Assembly: GCA_023423535.1 (NCBI GenBank)
Contig: JAFAFL010000091.1
Location: forward strand, 62,001-126,000
Length of the DNA: 64,000 nucleotides
DNA from: Pseudomonadota bacterium
GTDB lineage: Bacteria; Myxococcota; Myxococcia; Myxococcales; Myxococcaceae
Direction of reading: 5' to 3'
The notes beneath the pieces were generated by a model. That model saw nothing but the letters and a program-made list of their open reading frames with translations, was not told the DNA's origin and did not search any database. This document shows positions 16,955 to 24,809 of this stretch, in pieces; the stretch's first letter is position 1; every line of letters begins with the position of its first letter. A program made the translations under genes and the position numbers.

Positions 16955-17362
16955 CTACTTCGGCTCGAGGAGCGCGACGAGGCCCGACGCCTGGATGCGC
17001 TCATCGACGCTCAGCAGCCGCACGCCGTGAACCCGCGCCGTCGCAACGATGAGCTGGTCGGCGGGATCGCGGTGAAACGACGGACCGAGGCGTGTGCTCT
17101 CGGCGATGACGCGGACGGACAGGGGCACCACCTCGAAGAGCGGATCCCGTTCGAGCTGTTCAAGGAAGTCTTCGAGCGTTGCCCGCAGGCGGATCTTCCC
17201 CCGCTCGGCGAGCTTCGCGATCTCCCACAGGGAGATGGCGCTGACGCCGACCCGTTCGCCCCTCTGCTGCCAGGCCTCGAGGTGGCTCGCCATCCACGAC
17301 GGCAGAGCGGGGTCGTCCCGGTACCACCAGAGCACGACGTGCGTGTCGGCGACGGCGATCAC
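16955..17362 (-). CDS. PIN-domain toxin of a Phd/PIN toxin-antitoxin pair
   Basis: 135 residues of the PIN (VapC-type, PilT N-terminus) ribonuclease family. Acidic residues are at D6 (VADTHVVLWW), E47 (SLWEIAKL) and D99/D102 (RDPADQLIVATA), followed by the typical LLSVDERIQ segment. GTG 17362 overlaps the antitoxin stop (GTGA at 17359-17362). It looks intact. The pair is the second complete toxin-antitoxin module in the window and uses a different antitoxin family from the first. Confidence 0.88.
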   Translation of the reverse strand: MIAVADTHVVLWWYRDDPALPSWMASHLEAWQQRGERVGVSAISLWEIAKLAERGKIRLRATLEDFLEQLERDPLFEVVPLSVRVIAESTRLGPSFHRDPADQLIVATARVHGVRLLSVDERIQASGLVALLEPK

Positions 17363-17634
17363 TCGGCTGCGGCCTCGAACTCGTCGCTCCAGTCGGTGTG
17401 CACGATGTCCCCCTCGATCTCGACCAACCCCTTCCACGAACCGCGCGAGGAGCCGACCCGTCGCGAGATCGGGCTCAACACCGCGACCTCGGCGCCCCGC
17501 TTCGTGATCACCACCTCCTGACCCTCGGCGACCTCGTCCAGGATCCGGAGGCAATGCGCCTTGAACTCGCTCGCGGCGAGCGTCTTCCGGCTGGCCTTCT
17601 TCACGGTGCCGCGGGCGCGGCGCGGGCTGGGCAT
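17359..17634 (-). CDS. Phd/YefM-family antitoxin
   Basis: 91 residues. The core LAASEFKAHCLRILDEVAEGQEV with VITKRGAEVAVL is the Phd/YefM antitoxin fold, in which the N-terminal domain dimerises on DNA and the flexible C-terminus blocks the toxin. The N-terminus has an extra basic tail (MPSPRRARGTVKKASRK), so a later start is possible. A dyad at 17651-17668 just upstream is a likely binding site for autoregulation. It is the first gene of the toxin-antitoxin operon. Confidence 0.88.
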   Translation of the reverse strand: MPSPRRARGTVKKASRKTLAASEFKAHCLRILDEVAEGQEVVITKRGAEVAVLSPISRRVGSSRGSWKGLVEIEGDIVHTDWSDEFEAAAE

Positions 17635-17650
17635 CTTCTAAAGCTAACGA

Positions 17651-17668
17651 TGACCATATGGCTGGTCA
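17651..17668. promoter_or_regulatory. Probable operator dyad of the Phd/PIN toxin-antitoxin operon
   Basis: TGACCA and TGGTCA form a perfect 6-bp inverted repeat around TATGGC, 16 bp before the antitoxin start; an inner CCATATGG is itself palindromic. It is an AT-containing patch in a GC-rich region and would overlap the promoter. Phd antitoxins repress their own operon by binding such dyads. Confidence 0.5.
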
Positions 17669-17687
17669 ACCGGTCACCCAGACCCGC

Positions 17688-18866
17688 TCAGCTCGCCCGC
17701 TCTCGCTGAGGCGCCGCGTGCCCCTGCAGTTCCTGATTCGCCAGCTCGGCGGAGGTGGCGACCTCTTCCGCCAGCCGGGCCTCGGCGCCCTGCAGGCGGG
17801 ACAGCGAAGCAAATCGGCGCGAGAGGGCAGACAGCTCCGCGGCGCGAAGCTGCGCCTGGCCGCTGCGGATGCCGATCAGGGACACGCGGGCGCGCTCGAG
17901 GAGGGCGACCTCGGCCTTCAGCTTGGCGAGGATCCGCTCGCGCCGGAGCTTCAAGGCCTCCACACGGACGAGTTCTTCGCGCAGCGCTTCCGCGGCGAGC
18001 TCCAGCTGCCGTCGCGCCAGCTCGTCACGGCACCCACGGGCGCTGGCCTCCAGCTCCGCGATCTCCGCGCCCAGCTCCTTCTCCGTCCGCTCCTCGAGCT
18101 GGTGCTCCACGCCCGTCCACTCGCTCGCGAGCTCCACCGCGCTCTTCGTCATCTCGGACAAGGTACGGGCCAGCTCTTCCCGCTCGCTGGTGCGCGGCAC
18201 TCGGGCCAGAGCCTCGCCGCAGGTCCGGTAGAGCTGCAGCGCCCGGGCGGCGAGGGTGCGAAATTCTCCCGACAGCTGCGGGATGAGCTCCTCGCAGCGC
18301 GCCTCCACCGGATCCGGCCGCAGCGCGAGGTGGGCGGGCAGCGCGCTCAGCACCACGAAGAGCGAGACCACCGCGCCGCTGGTCATCGCGAGGATCGGCG
18401 TCGGCGTGTCGATGTCCTTCAACCTGTCCGAAAGCACGCCCACCACGTGCGCGCCCGCGAGGCCGAGCACCGCGCCCAGCACCGCGCTGGCGGCGTAGTT
18501 CAGCGGACCGGGCCGCACCGTTCCGAGCTGTCCCTCTTCACCCAGTTCGCAGACGTGCGCGCGCACCGTGAGAAGACCTCCCGCGCCGGCGCTCAGGGCC
18601 ACCGTCCACGCCCACGACAGTCCCAGCACCCAGATGACCGAAGGCACCGCGAGCGCGAAGAAGCCCAGCAGCACCCGGTCGATCAGATCGCCGCGCAGCG
18701 TGGCGGCCACGGCGGCGATCGTCCCCAGCAGCATCAGCGGTACGGGCACGCCCAGCCAGGAGAGGCCGTGGTGAATGAGCCCGGCCACCGCGCCGGTGCC
18801 GAGGGCGAGGGTGGCGCTGCGCTCGAACGACTCGCGGCGATGCATCTGCAGAACGGCGGCGCTCAT
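17688..18866 (-). CDS. Membrane protein with long C-terminal coiled coil
   Basis: 392 residues with no family I recognise. The N-terminal half (to ~185) has four to six hydrophobic segments, for example VPLMLLGTIAAVAATL and PSVIWVLGLSWAWTVAL. The rest is almost wholly charged helix (ELGAEIAELEASARG, EALKLRRERILAKLKAEVAL), a probable coiled coil of nearly 200 residues in the cytoplasm. It lies 57 bp downstream of the VWA gene on the same strand, in the minus-strand half of the gliding locus. A structural role in or near that machine is inference from position only. Confidence 0.7.
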   Translation of the reverse strand: MSAAVLQMHRRESFERSATLALGTGAVAGLIHHGLSWLGVPVPLMLLGTIAAVAATLRGDLIDRVLLGFFALAVPSVIWVLGLSWAWTVALSAGAGGLLTVRAHVCELGEEGQLGTVRPGPLNYAASAVLGAVLGLAGAHVVGVLSDRLKDIDTPTPILAMTSGAVVSLFVVLSALPAHLALRPDPVEARCEELIPQLSGEFRTLAARALQLYRTCGEALARVPRTSEREELARTLSEMTKSAVELASEWTGVEHQLEERTEKELGAEIAELEASARGCRDELARRQLELAAEALREELVRVEALKLRRERILAKLKAEVALLERARVSLIGIRSGQAQLRAAELSALSRRFASLSRLQGAEARLAEEVATSAELANQELQGHAAPQRERAS

Positions 18867-18923
18867 GGCTTCGGACCTCGGAGGTTGTGGGGGGCTTCTG
18901 GCTTCCGGCCTTGCTGCTCGCGT

Positions 18924-20372
18924 TCAGTACGTCGAGCCCATCCGGCCGAAGTCCTTCAGGGCCTTCGCCTTCGCGCCCTTCACCTGGTGCTGGACCTCGT
19001 CGTCGCCGCGGGCGGACTCGAAGCCGGCGGAGAGCTCGCGCTGCTCGGCGACGTCTGCCGCCACCGCTGCGGGACCTGCGACCGCTGCCGCCTCTTCGTA
19101 GACGTACGCGTTCTGCTCGAGCGCCTGCTTCGCCTCCTTGCGGCGACCCTGCGCGAAGAGGTCCGCGGCCCGTGTGGTGTTCTGCGCTGCCTGGGCCCGA
19201 GCCGCGTAGAGCGCCACGTCGCGATCCCGGTGCTGCGCGACCTCCTCCTTCCGCTCCGTCGTGAGCGCCGCCAGCGTCTGCAGCGACTCCGCCGGGCGCT
19301 CGGCGAGCAGATCCCGGTACGTCACCTTCACCCGCGCCACGTCCACCGTCCGGCCCACCTCGCTCGCGGCGACGCGCACCTTCGCGATCACGCGCTCCTG
19401 CTGCCCCGCGCTGAAGTCCGTCAGCGGCACGCGCACGGTGCGGCCCTCACGCGTGTGGCGGTAGCCGAGCACCTCCTCCAGCTCCACGTCCTCGGGCAGC
19501 TCGAAGGAGAGCTCCACGTCGCGCGCCACGGTGGTACCGGCCTGCTGCAGATCCTTCTGGAACACCGACGCGAGCATCGACGCGTTGCGCAGGTAGGCGT
19601 AGCCGCCGGTGCCGTACTCGGCGATGCCCTGCATCACCCGCTCGTTGAACTCGGTGCCCACGCCGATGGACGAGATCGTCACGCCGTCCCGCCGGATTCG
19701 ACCCGCCAGCGCGAGCAGCTGACGATCCTCCGTCATCCCCTCGGTGGGCTGGCCGTCGCTGATGAGGATGACGCGGTTCACCTTGAAATCGCCCGCCGCG
19801 CGCAGCACCTGCGCCTTGCCCGCCGCGAGGCCGTCGCTGATGTTCGTGCCGCCGTCGTCGCTGATCGCGCGGAGGTAGCGCTCCATCCGCGCCCGGTTCT
19901 CCTCCGTCGCCATCAGCCCGCCGAGGGTCCGCACGTCGCTGCCGTAGTGGACGATCGCCAGCCGATCCTCGGGACCCAGCTGCCGCACGAGGTGCTGCGC
20001 CGCCCGCTTCGCCTGCGCCAGCGGCTCGCCCGCCATCGAGCACGAGCGGTCGATCACCACCGCGAGGTTCACCGGCGCGCGCTGCTGCCCGGGGACCTCC
20101 ACGCCCTGAAGATCGACGGTGACGAACGCGTCCGTCCGGCCCACGCCCACCACCGGATGCGAGAGCTTGCCCACCACCGTCAACGACCCCGGCTTCGCCA
20201 CAGGCGGAGGGACGGGCACGACCACGGGCGCGACGACGGGCGTCACCGGCGGCGCGACCACCACCTGCGGATCTTGCGGCGGCGGCTTCTGCGAAGAGGA
20301 CGGTGAGGCGAGGACGAGCGCCAGCAGCCCGAGGCCCGCGGCGAGAGAGAGCAGCGACACCGTGCGGTTCAT
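18924..20372 (-). CDS. VWA-domain protein next to the gliding locus
   Basis: 482 residues. A signal peptide or anchor (SLLSLAAGLGLLALVLA) precedes a Pro/Val-rich linker. The von Willebrand A domain begins near residue 95, with a MIDAS motif starting at D108 (DRSCSMAG) and further DGGTNISDGL and ISDGQPTEGM segments, so metal binding looks intact. A beta-sandwich-like region and a helical tail follow. Its GGGAGG ribosome-binding site forms the 3' arm of a terminator-like hairpin (20379-20415). It sits directly downstream of cglC. Unlike M. xanthus CglB, which is Cys-rich, it has essentially one Cys and no clear lipobox, so it is not simply CglB. Confidence 0.85.
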   Translation of the reverse strand: MNRTVSLLSLAAGLGLLALVLASPSSSQKPPPQDPQVVVAPPVTPVVAPVVVPVPPPVAKPGSLTVVGKLSHPVVGVGRTDAFVTVDLQGVEVPGQQRAPVNLAVVIDRSCSMAGEPLAQAKRAAQHLVRQLGPEDRLAIVHYGSDVRTLGGLMATEENRARMERYLRAISDDGGTNISDGLAAGKAQVLRAAGDFKVNRVILISDGQPTEGMTEDRQLLALAGRIRRDGVTISSIGVGTEFNERVMQGIAEYGTGGYAYLRNASMLASVFQKDLQQAGTTVARDVELSFELPEDVELEEVLGYRHTREGRTVRVPLTDFSAGQQERVIAKVRVAASEVGRTVDVARVKVTYRDLLAERPAESLQTLAALTTERKEEVAQHRDRDVALYAARAQAAQNTTRAADLFAQGRRKEAKQALEQNAYVYEEAAAVAGPAAVAADVAEQRELSAGFESARGDDEVQHQVKGAKAKALKDFGRMGSTY

Positions 20373-20378
20373 GAAAAA

Positions 20379-20415
20379 GCCTCCCGAGCGCGCGCTGAAG
20401 GCGGCTCCGGGAGGC
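20379..20415 (-). terminator. Terminator/attenuator-like hairpin that includes the VWA gene's ribosome-binding site
   Basis: On the minus strand GCCTCCCGGAGC pairs with GCTCGGGAGGC (one bulged base), followed at once by TTTTTC and the ATG of the VWA gene. It has the form of an intrinsic terminator between cglC and the VWA gene, but its 3' arm, GGGAGG, is also the only Shine-Dalgarno sequence for that ATG. Folding would therefore affect both read-through and translation. Confidence 0.7.
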
Positions 20416-20441
20416 CTGAACGGACGGCGGAGAAAAAGGAT

Positions 20442-20966
20442 CTACTGCTGCGTGCTGGGCTCGGCCTTGCGCGCGCAGAAGTAGGTCGTCTCGGCGGTGC
20501 CGAAGAAGCGGCGGTAGAGCTCCGGCTGCTCCGCGCGCAGCGTGGCGAGGGTGTCGTCGTCGAGCAGCAGCTGACGGCACTGGAAGGGGTTCGGGCCCTC
20601 GTCGATGTCCTCGTTGCCGGTGAGGCACGAGTCCTCGCGCGTGGGCAGGCAGGTCCGGGTGCAGAAGCCGACCGCGTTCGCCGTCTCGTCCGCGCCCTTC
20701 GGGTCGCTCTTGTCGCGCACGCAGATGAGGTCTTCGCAGTCGGTGGCGCCGAAGGAGATGAAGTCCTTGTTCGCGGCGATCTCGCTCTCCTTCAGCGGGA
20801 TGGAGCGGATGCCGTCCGAGTCGTCGGTGTCGGCCGGATCGCGACGCACGAGGGTGCACTCGTTGCCGAGCTCCGTGGTGTTCGTGCAGCCGGTGCCGGT
20901 GGCCGCGAGCAGCCCCAGCGACACGAGCGCGAGGGAAGAGGTGAGGGACTTTTTGAGGGCTCTCAT
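20442..20966 (-). CDS. cglC: Adventurous gliding motility lipoprotein CglC/GltK
   Basis: 174 residues. A lipoprotein-type signal (LALVSLGLLAATGTGC) is followed by a Cys-rich domain with CEDLICVRDKSDPKG, FCTRTCLPTRED and a C-terminal TYFCARKAEPS. The pattern and the adjacent gltB-gltA-gltC genes match CglC/GltK, an outer-membrane lipoprotein of the Myxococcus A-motility (Agl-Glt) machine. Assignment rests on this family pattern and synteny with the M. xanthus gltK-B-A-C cluster as I remember it. Here the gene is transcribed away from gltB across a 165-bp gap and leads into the VWA gene. Confidence 0.8.
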   Translation of the reverse strand: MRALKKSLTSSLALVSLGLLAATGTGCTNTTELGNECTLVRRDPADTDDSDGIRSIPLKESEIAANKDFISFGATDCEDLICVRDKSDPKGADETANAVGFCTRTCLPTREDSCLTGNEDIDEGPNPFQCRQLLLDDDTLATLRAEQPELYRRFFGTAETTYFCARKAEPSTQQ

Positions 20967-21131
20967 TCGGTCCCGAAGGCTAGCACCGACCCGCCTGCCG
21001 GACGTGCACGGAAGCACTGCAAACCAGGCGTGCGACCATGGGGTAGCCGGGGATCGTGAAGAAATACCGTAGGAATCTTCGCAACTTGGCGAGTTCAGCC
21101 CAGTTGTAAGGGGGCTGGGGGTGGAACTAGG

Positions 21132-21974
21132 ATGCGGCGCCGAATGCCACTCCGGAAAGCCGCGATGATGGTGTCGGCCCTCGCCCTTCTGCCCCTGGTC
21201 GCGCAGGCGCAGGAAGGTGGGCTTGGCCTCGACCTGACCAGTCCCCAGAAGGGGGAGAAGCAGTCCCCCGAGAAGTCGGAGGAGGTGGAGCTCCGCTCCG
21301 GTACCCAGTCCACGGAGGAGCCGCGCCGGCCGGTGACCTCTCGCGAGTCGCTCCTCGGCGGTGAACGCGACGTAACCGTCGAAGACCGGGTGAAGAGCGT
21401 GCAACGCAAGCTCTACCTGAAGAAGAACCGCTTCGAGCTCGCGCCGTCCGTCGCGTACGCGGTGAACGACCCCTTCTATTCGAAGTACGGGGCGACGCTG
21501 CGCGGCGCGTACCACCTGCAGGACAACCTCGCGGTGAGCGCGCGCTTCGGCCTCTTCCGCACCGACGCGACGGACGACGTGCGCACCGCGAAGCGCACCT
21601 TCCAGAGCCGGATCTTCCACTCGGTGCCGGAGTGGTCCGCCACCGCGGGCGTGGAGTGGAGCCCGATCTACGGAAAGGTCGCGGTCTGGAACAACATCCT
21701 CCACTTCGACTCGTACCTCGTGGGCGGGCTCGGGGTGGTGACGACGCAGACCTCGTCGCTGAAGGGCCGCGGACCGAACCCGGCGATGGATCTCGGCGTG
21801 GGCGTGCGCTTCGTGGCGAAGGACTTCCTCGCCGTCAACGCCGCGCTCATCAACACCTCGTACGTGGACCAGCCCGAGGGCACCACCAAGGGCGCCACCC
21901 AGAACATCATGATGCTCAGCACCGGCATTTCGCTCTTCCTGCCGTTCAAGTCCACGACGCGGGAGGCCGAATAG
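21132..21974 (+). CDS. gltB: Gliding motility outer-membrane barrel protein GltB
   Basis: 280 residues. A signal peptide (MMVSALALLPLVAQAQ) is followed by an acidic linker and then alternating beta-strands of an outer-membrane barrel (FELAPSVAYAVNDPFYSKYG, ATAGVEWSPIYGKVAVW), ending in a strand-like LSTGISLFLPF. Fold and position identify it as GltB of the gltK/gltB/gltA/gltC outer-membrane module, which links the Glt gliding complex to the surface. The stop abuts the gltA ATG. An alternative start at the second Met (MPLRKAAMM) is equally possible. Confidence 0.8.
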   Translation: MRRRMPLRKAAMMVSALALLPLVAQAQEGGLGLDLTSPQKGEKQSPEKSEEVELRSGTQSTEEPRRPVTSRESLLGGERDVTVEDRVKSVQRKLYLKKNRFELAPSVAYAVNDPFYSKYGATLRGAYHLQDNLAVSARFGLFRTDATDDVRTAKRTFQSRIFHSVPEWSATAGVEWSPIYGKVAVWNNILHFDSYLVGGLGVVTTQTSSLKGRGPNPAMDLGVGVRFVAKDFLAVNAALINTSYVDQPEGTTKGATQNIMMLSTGISLFLPFKSTTREAE

Positions 21975-22751
21975 ATGCGCACCCTCAAGCTCTTCGGCGC
22001 GCTCGCGCTGTTCGCCTCGCTCACCATTGCGCTGCCGGCATCGGCACAGCGCGGCGGCTCCTCGGAAGACGAAGCGGGTGACGTCTCCGAGGTGGACAAG
22101 GACCGCACCGGCCCCCTGCGCGAGCGGGTGCGCCCGGTCTCGGGACACCTCTTCCTCAAGCGCGGCCGCTTCGAGGCCAGCCCGTCGGCGAGCATGTCGC
22201 TCAACGACGCGTTCTTCACCAAGTACGTCGTCGGCGGGACGGTGGGCTTCTTCCCCACGGAGCAGTTCGGCCTGCACCTGCGCGGCGGCGTGGCGCCGGT
22301 GCCGGTGGTCGCGGGCGCGGCGCAGATCTGCAACGCGAACGGCTGCCGGCCTCCGTCGTACCAGGAGCTCGATGGGCGCGCGCCGGGCCAGATGACCTGG
22401 CTTGCCGGCGTGGACGCGAGCTGGGCGCCGCTCTACGGAAAGGTCGGTCTCCTCGCCGAGCGCTTCCTCCACTTCGACGTCTACGCGCTGGGTGGGGTGG
22501 CGGCGATCGGCTACCGCGGCCCGAACCTCAGCACCGGTGGCTCGCAGCCGATGATGGCGGTGGGCGGCAACGTGGGCGTGGGCAGCCGCATCGTGCTCAA
22601 CCGCTTCCTCACGCTGCGTGCGGAGCTGCGCGACCTCATCTACCTGGAGCGCTCGCAGGCCATTCCGAACAAGTCGGAGATCCTGCGGAACCAGCTCATG
22701 TTCGAGCTGGGCTTCTCCATGTTCCTCCCCACCTCTTTCATCCCCGAGTAG
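21975..22751 (+). CDS. gltA: Gliding motility outer-membrane barrel protein GltA
   Basis: 258 residues, clearly paralogous in layout to GltB: signal peptide (LALFASLTIALPASAQ), acidic linker, an LFLKRGRFEASPSASMSLND segment parallel to KKNRFELAPSVAYAVND of GltB, then barrel strands with WAPLYGKVGLLAERFLHFD against WSPIYGKVAVWNNILHFD. It ends FELGFSMFLP. Such paired barrels form the outer-membrane part of the A-motility machine. It begins directly after the gltB stop and ends 4 bp before the gltC start, so the three genes are one operon. Confidence 0.8.
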   Translation: MRTLKLFGALALFASLTIALPASAQRGGSSEDEAGDVSEVDKDRTGPLRERVRPVSGHLFLKRGRFEASPSASMSLNDAFFTKYVVGGTVGFFPTEQFGLHLRGGVAPVPVVAGAAQICNANGCRPPSYQELDGRAPGQMTWLAGVDASWAPLYGKVGLLAERFLHFDVYALGGVAAIGYRGPNLSTGGSQPMMAVGGNVGVGSRIVLNRFLTLRAELRDLIYLERSQAIPNKSEILRNQLMFELGFSMFLPTSFIPE

Positions 22752-22755
22752 CTCC

Positions 22756-24687
22756 ATGAACCGGCACCTGCGCACAGTCGTTATCGGGGTCGCACTCGCG
22801 GTGGGCACGCCCGCGTTCGCCCAGATGTCGTTCGAGGGCCTCGACCTCGGCGGCGACACGAAGAAGAAGAAGTCGCAGCCGGCGAAGCGGCAAGCGCCGC
22901 CGAAGACGACGGAGAAGAAGAAGGGCGAGGAGAAGAAGGAGGACGGAGGCGACATGTCCTTCGGCGGCCTCGATCTCACCGGCGAGGAGGTGAAGCCGGT
23001 GGAGCTTCCCCCGTCGTCGAACCAGGGCTCGGGCACCGCGTCCGGCGGTGGGCAGGGCGGCGGCAAGGCCCAGCCGGTGATGTCGTTCGAGGCGGTGGAC
23101 CTCGGCGGCAAGACGGCGGACCGGCAGAAGATGGACGTGGCCACGAACCTCTTCAAGGAGGAGGGCTACGACCGCGCCGCGCTCGCCGCGCACGAGATCA
23201 TGCAGGACCCGAAGATGGCGGACCTGCACCTCGAGGCGCACTACCTGCTGGCGAAGGCGCTCTACCGCATGGGGCTGTACCACTCGTCGCTGGTGGAGTT
23301 CGGGAAGATCCTCGACAAGGGATCGCACACGCCCTACTTCGCGACCTCGCTCGAGTGGCTCTTCTTCATCAGCCGCAAGACGGTGAACGAGGCGGTCGTG
23401 CTGGAGACGATCGCGAAGTACTCGAACCACGAGTTCCCCGAGCGCTTCCGCAACGAGTTCCACTACCTGCTCGCGCGCTACCACTTCGTGCGTGGCCGGG
23501 CGCTCGACGAGGTGGGCCGCAAGGACGAGGCGAAGAAGAGCTTCGACGAGGTGCGCAGGCTCGTGCTGCAGATCCCGCAGAGCGACGGCTTCCACTCGCG
23601 GGCGAAGTACCTCGAGGCGCTGGCCTACTACCGCGAGCAGAAGTTCGACCAGTCGCAGGAGGCGCTGAAGCAGGTCGTCCGGCTGACCCGCGCGACGGTG
23701 GCGGAGACGGCGGCGGACAAGAAGCAGGCGGATGGGCTCCGCGAGCTGGCGTTCATGCAGCTGGCGCGGACCCACTACGAGCACGAGCAGAACCGCTACG
23801 CGATCCACTACCTCAAGCGGATCGAGCGCGGCACGTCGCAGTGGCTGGAGGCGCTCTTCGAGGCGTCGTGGGCGAACTACCGGGTGGACCAGTACGAGCA
23901 GGCGCTGGGCAACCTCATCACGCTCTCGTCCCCGTTCTTCCGCGACGAGTACTTCCCCGAGGCGATGATCCTCAAGGCGGTCATCTATTACGAGAACTGC
24001 CGCTACCGGGAGTCGAACATGATCGTCGAGGACTTCGAGCGCCTCTACGGTCCGGTGCAGGAGGAGCTCGCGCGGATGCTCGAGCGGAACCTCGACTCGT
24101 CCGAGTACTACAACGTGCTCGCGGAGGTTCAGAAGAAGAACGCGCAGGGCGGGAAGAAGGAGCCCACCGACCTCATCCTCGAGCGCGTGCTGCGGCTGGC
24201 GCTGACCGACAAGGACCTCAAGAAGACGAACGACTCCATCCTCGAGCTGGAGGCGGAGCTGGCGTCCCTGTCGGAGCAGTCGGACGCGTTCCGGTTCTCG
24301 AACCTCGTGAAGTCGCTGGACGAGGACCTCAAGACCCAGCGCACCGCCCTCATCGGCAAGGCGGGCATCATGGCGAAGGGCAAGCTGCAGTTCGAGCGCG
24401 GTGAGCTCGAGCGGCTCCTCGCCAACGGCCTGCGCATCAAGTTCATGACCGACGAGAAGGAGAAGGAGTTCCTCGAGGCGCAGCTCAAGAGCGGCGCGAA
24501 GCGGGACACCCTCAAGAACTACCGGCACAAGGTCGCGGTGGCGGACGGCGAGCTCTACTGGCCCTTCGTGGGCGAGTACTGGCGCGACGAGCTGGGCACC
24601 TACCAGTACACGCTGACCAAGGGCTGCATCGACCGCGGCGACGGCACGGACGGGGCGCGGATGGTCGAGGGATCGGGCGGGAAGTAG
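22756..24687 (+). CDS. gltC: Gliding motility TPR protein GltC
   Basis: 643 residues. Signal peptide (VVIGVALAVGTPAFAQ), then a low-complexity Lys/Glu-rich linker carrying three copies of a short motif, MSFEGLDLGG at residue 24, MSFGGLDLTG at 67 and MSFEAVDLGG at 109. From about 125 a helical TPR-like array follows (LHLEAHYLLAKALYRMGLYHSSLVEFGKIL). GltC is the periplasmic component expected after gltA in the M. xanthus cluster. Start ATG 22756 was chosen because the signal peptide begins there; the in-frame region upstream lies inside gltA. A terminator lies about 60 bp beyond the stop. Confidence 0.85.
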   Translation: MNRHLRTVVIGVALAVGTPAFAQMSFEGLDLGGDTKKKKSQPAKRQAPPKTTEKKKGEEKKEDGGDMSFGGLDLTGEEVKPVELPPSSNQGSGTASGGGQGGGKAQPVMSFEAVDLGGKTADRQKMDVATNLFKEEGYDRAALAAHEIMQDPKMADLHLEAHYLLAKALYRMGLYHSSLVEFGKILDKGSHTPYFATSLEWLFFISRKTVNEAVVLETIAKYSNHEFPERFRNEFHYLLARYHFVRGRALDEVGRKDEAKKSFDEVRRLVLQIPQSDGFHSRAKYLEALAYYREQKFDQSQEALKQVVRLTRATVAETAADKKQADGLRELAFMQLARTHYEHEQNRYAIHYLKRIERGTSQWLEALFEASWANYRVDQYEQALGNLITLSSPFFRDEYFPEAMILKAVIYYENCRYRESNMIVEDFERLYGPVQEELARMLERNLDSSEYYNVLAEVQKKNAQGGKKEPTDLILERVLRLALTDKDLKKTNDSILELEAELASLSEQSDAFRFSNLVKSLDEDLKTQRTALIGKAGIMAKGKLQFERGELERLLANGLRIKFMTDEKEKEFLEAQLKSGAKRDTLKNYRHKVAVADGELYWPFVGEYWRDELGTYQYTLTKGCIDRGDGTDGARMVEGSGGK

Positions 24688-24746
24688 CCGCCGTCCTCCC
24701 CGCCGTCCGGCGTTCCGCGCCCGGTTCAGGTCCGGGAAAAGAAAGA

Positions 24747-24774
24747 GCCCCTCTTCCCGCGTGGGAGGAGGGGC
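24747..24774. terminator. Bidirectional terminator between gltC and the convergent lipoprotein gene
   Basis: A 12-bp stem with one mismatch and a GCG-type loop (GCCCCTCTTCCC with GGGAGGAGGGGC). On the minus strand it is followed by CTCTTTCTTTTCC, so it is strongest for the gene ending at 24810; it should also stop gltC transcripts. Confidence 0.8.
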
Positions 24775-24809
24775 TTCGTCGTTTCGGGGTCGGCTCCGAG
24801 CGTGTGGTG

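Noticed and set aside
18924..20372. VWA protein as CglB, the A-motility adhesin
   Set aside because: CglB is a Cys-rich lipoprotein; this protein has essentially one Cys and no clear lipobox, so I call it only a VWA protein near the locus.
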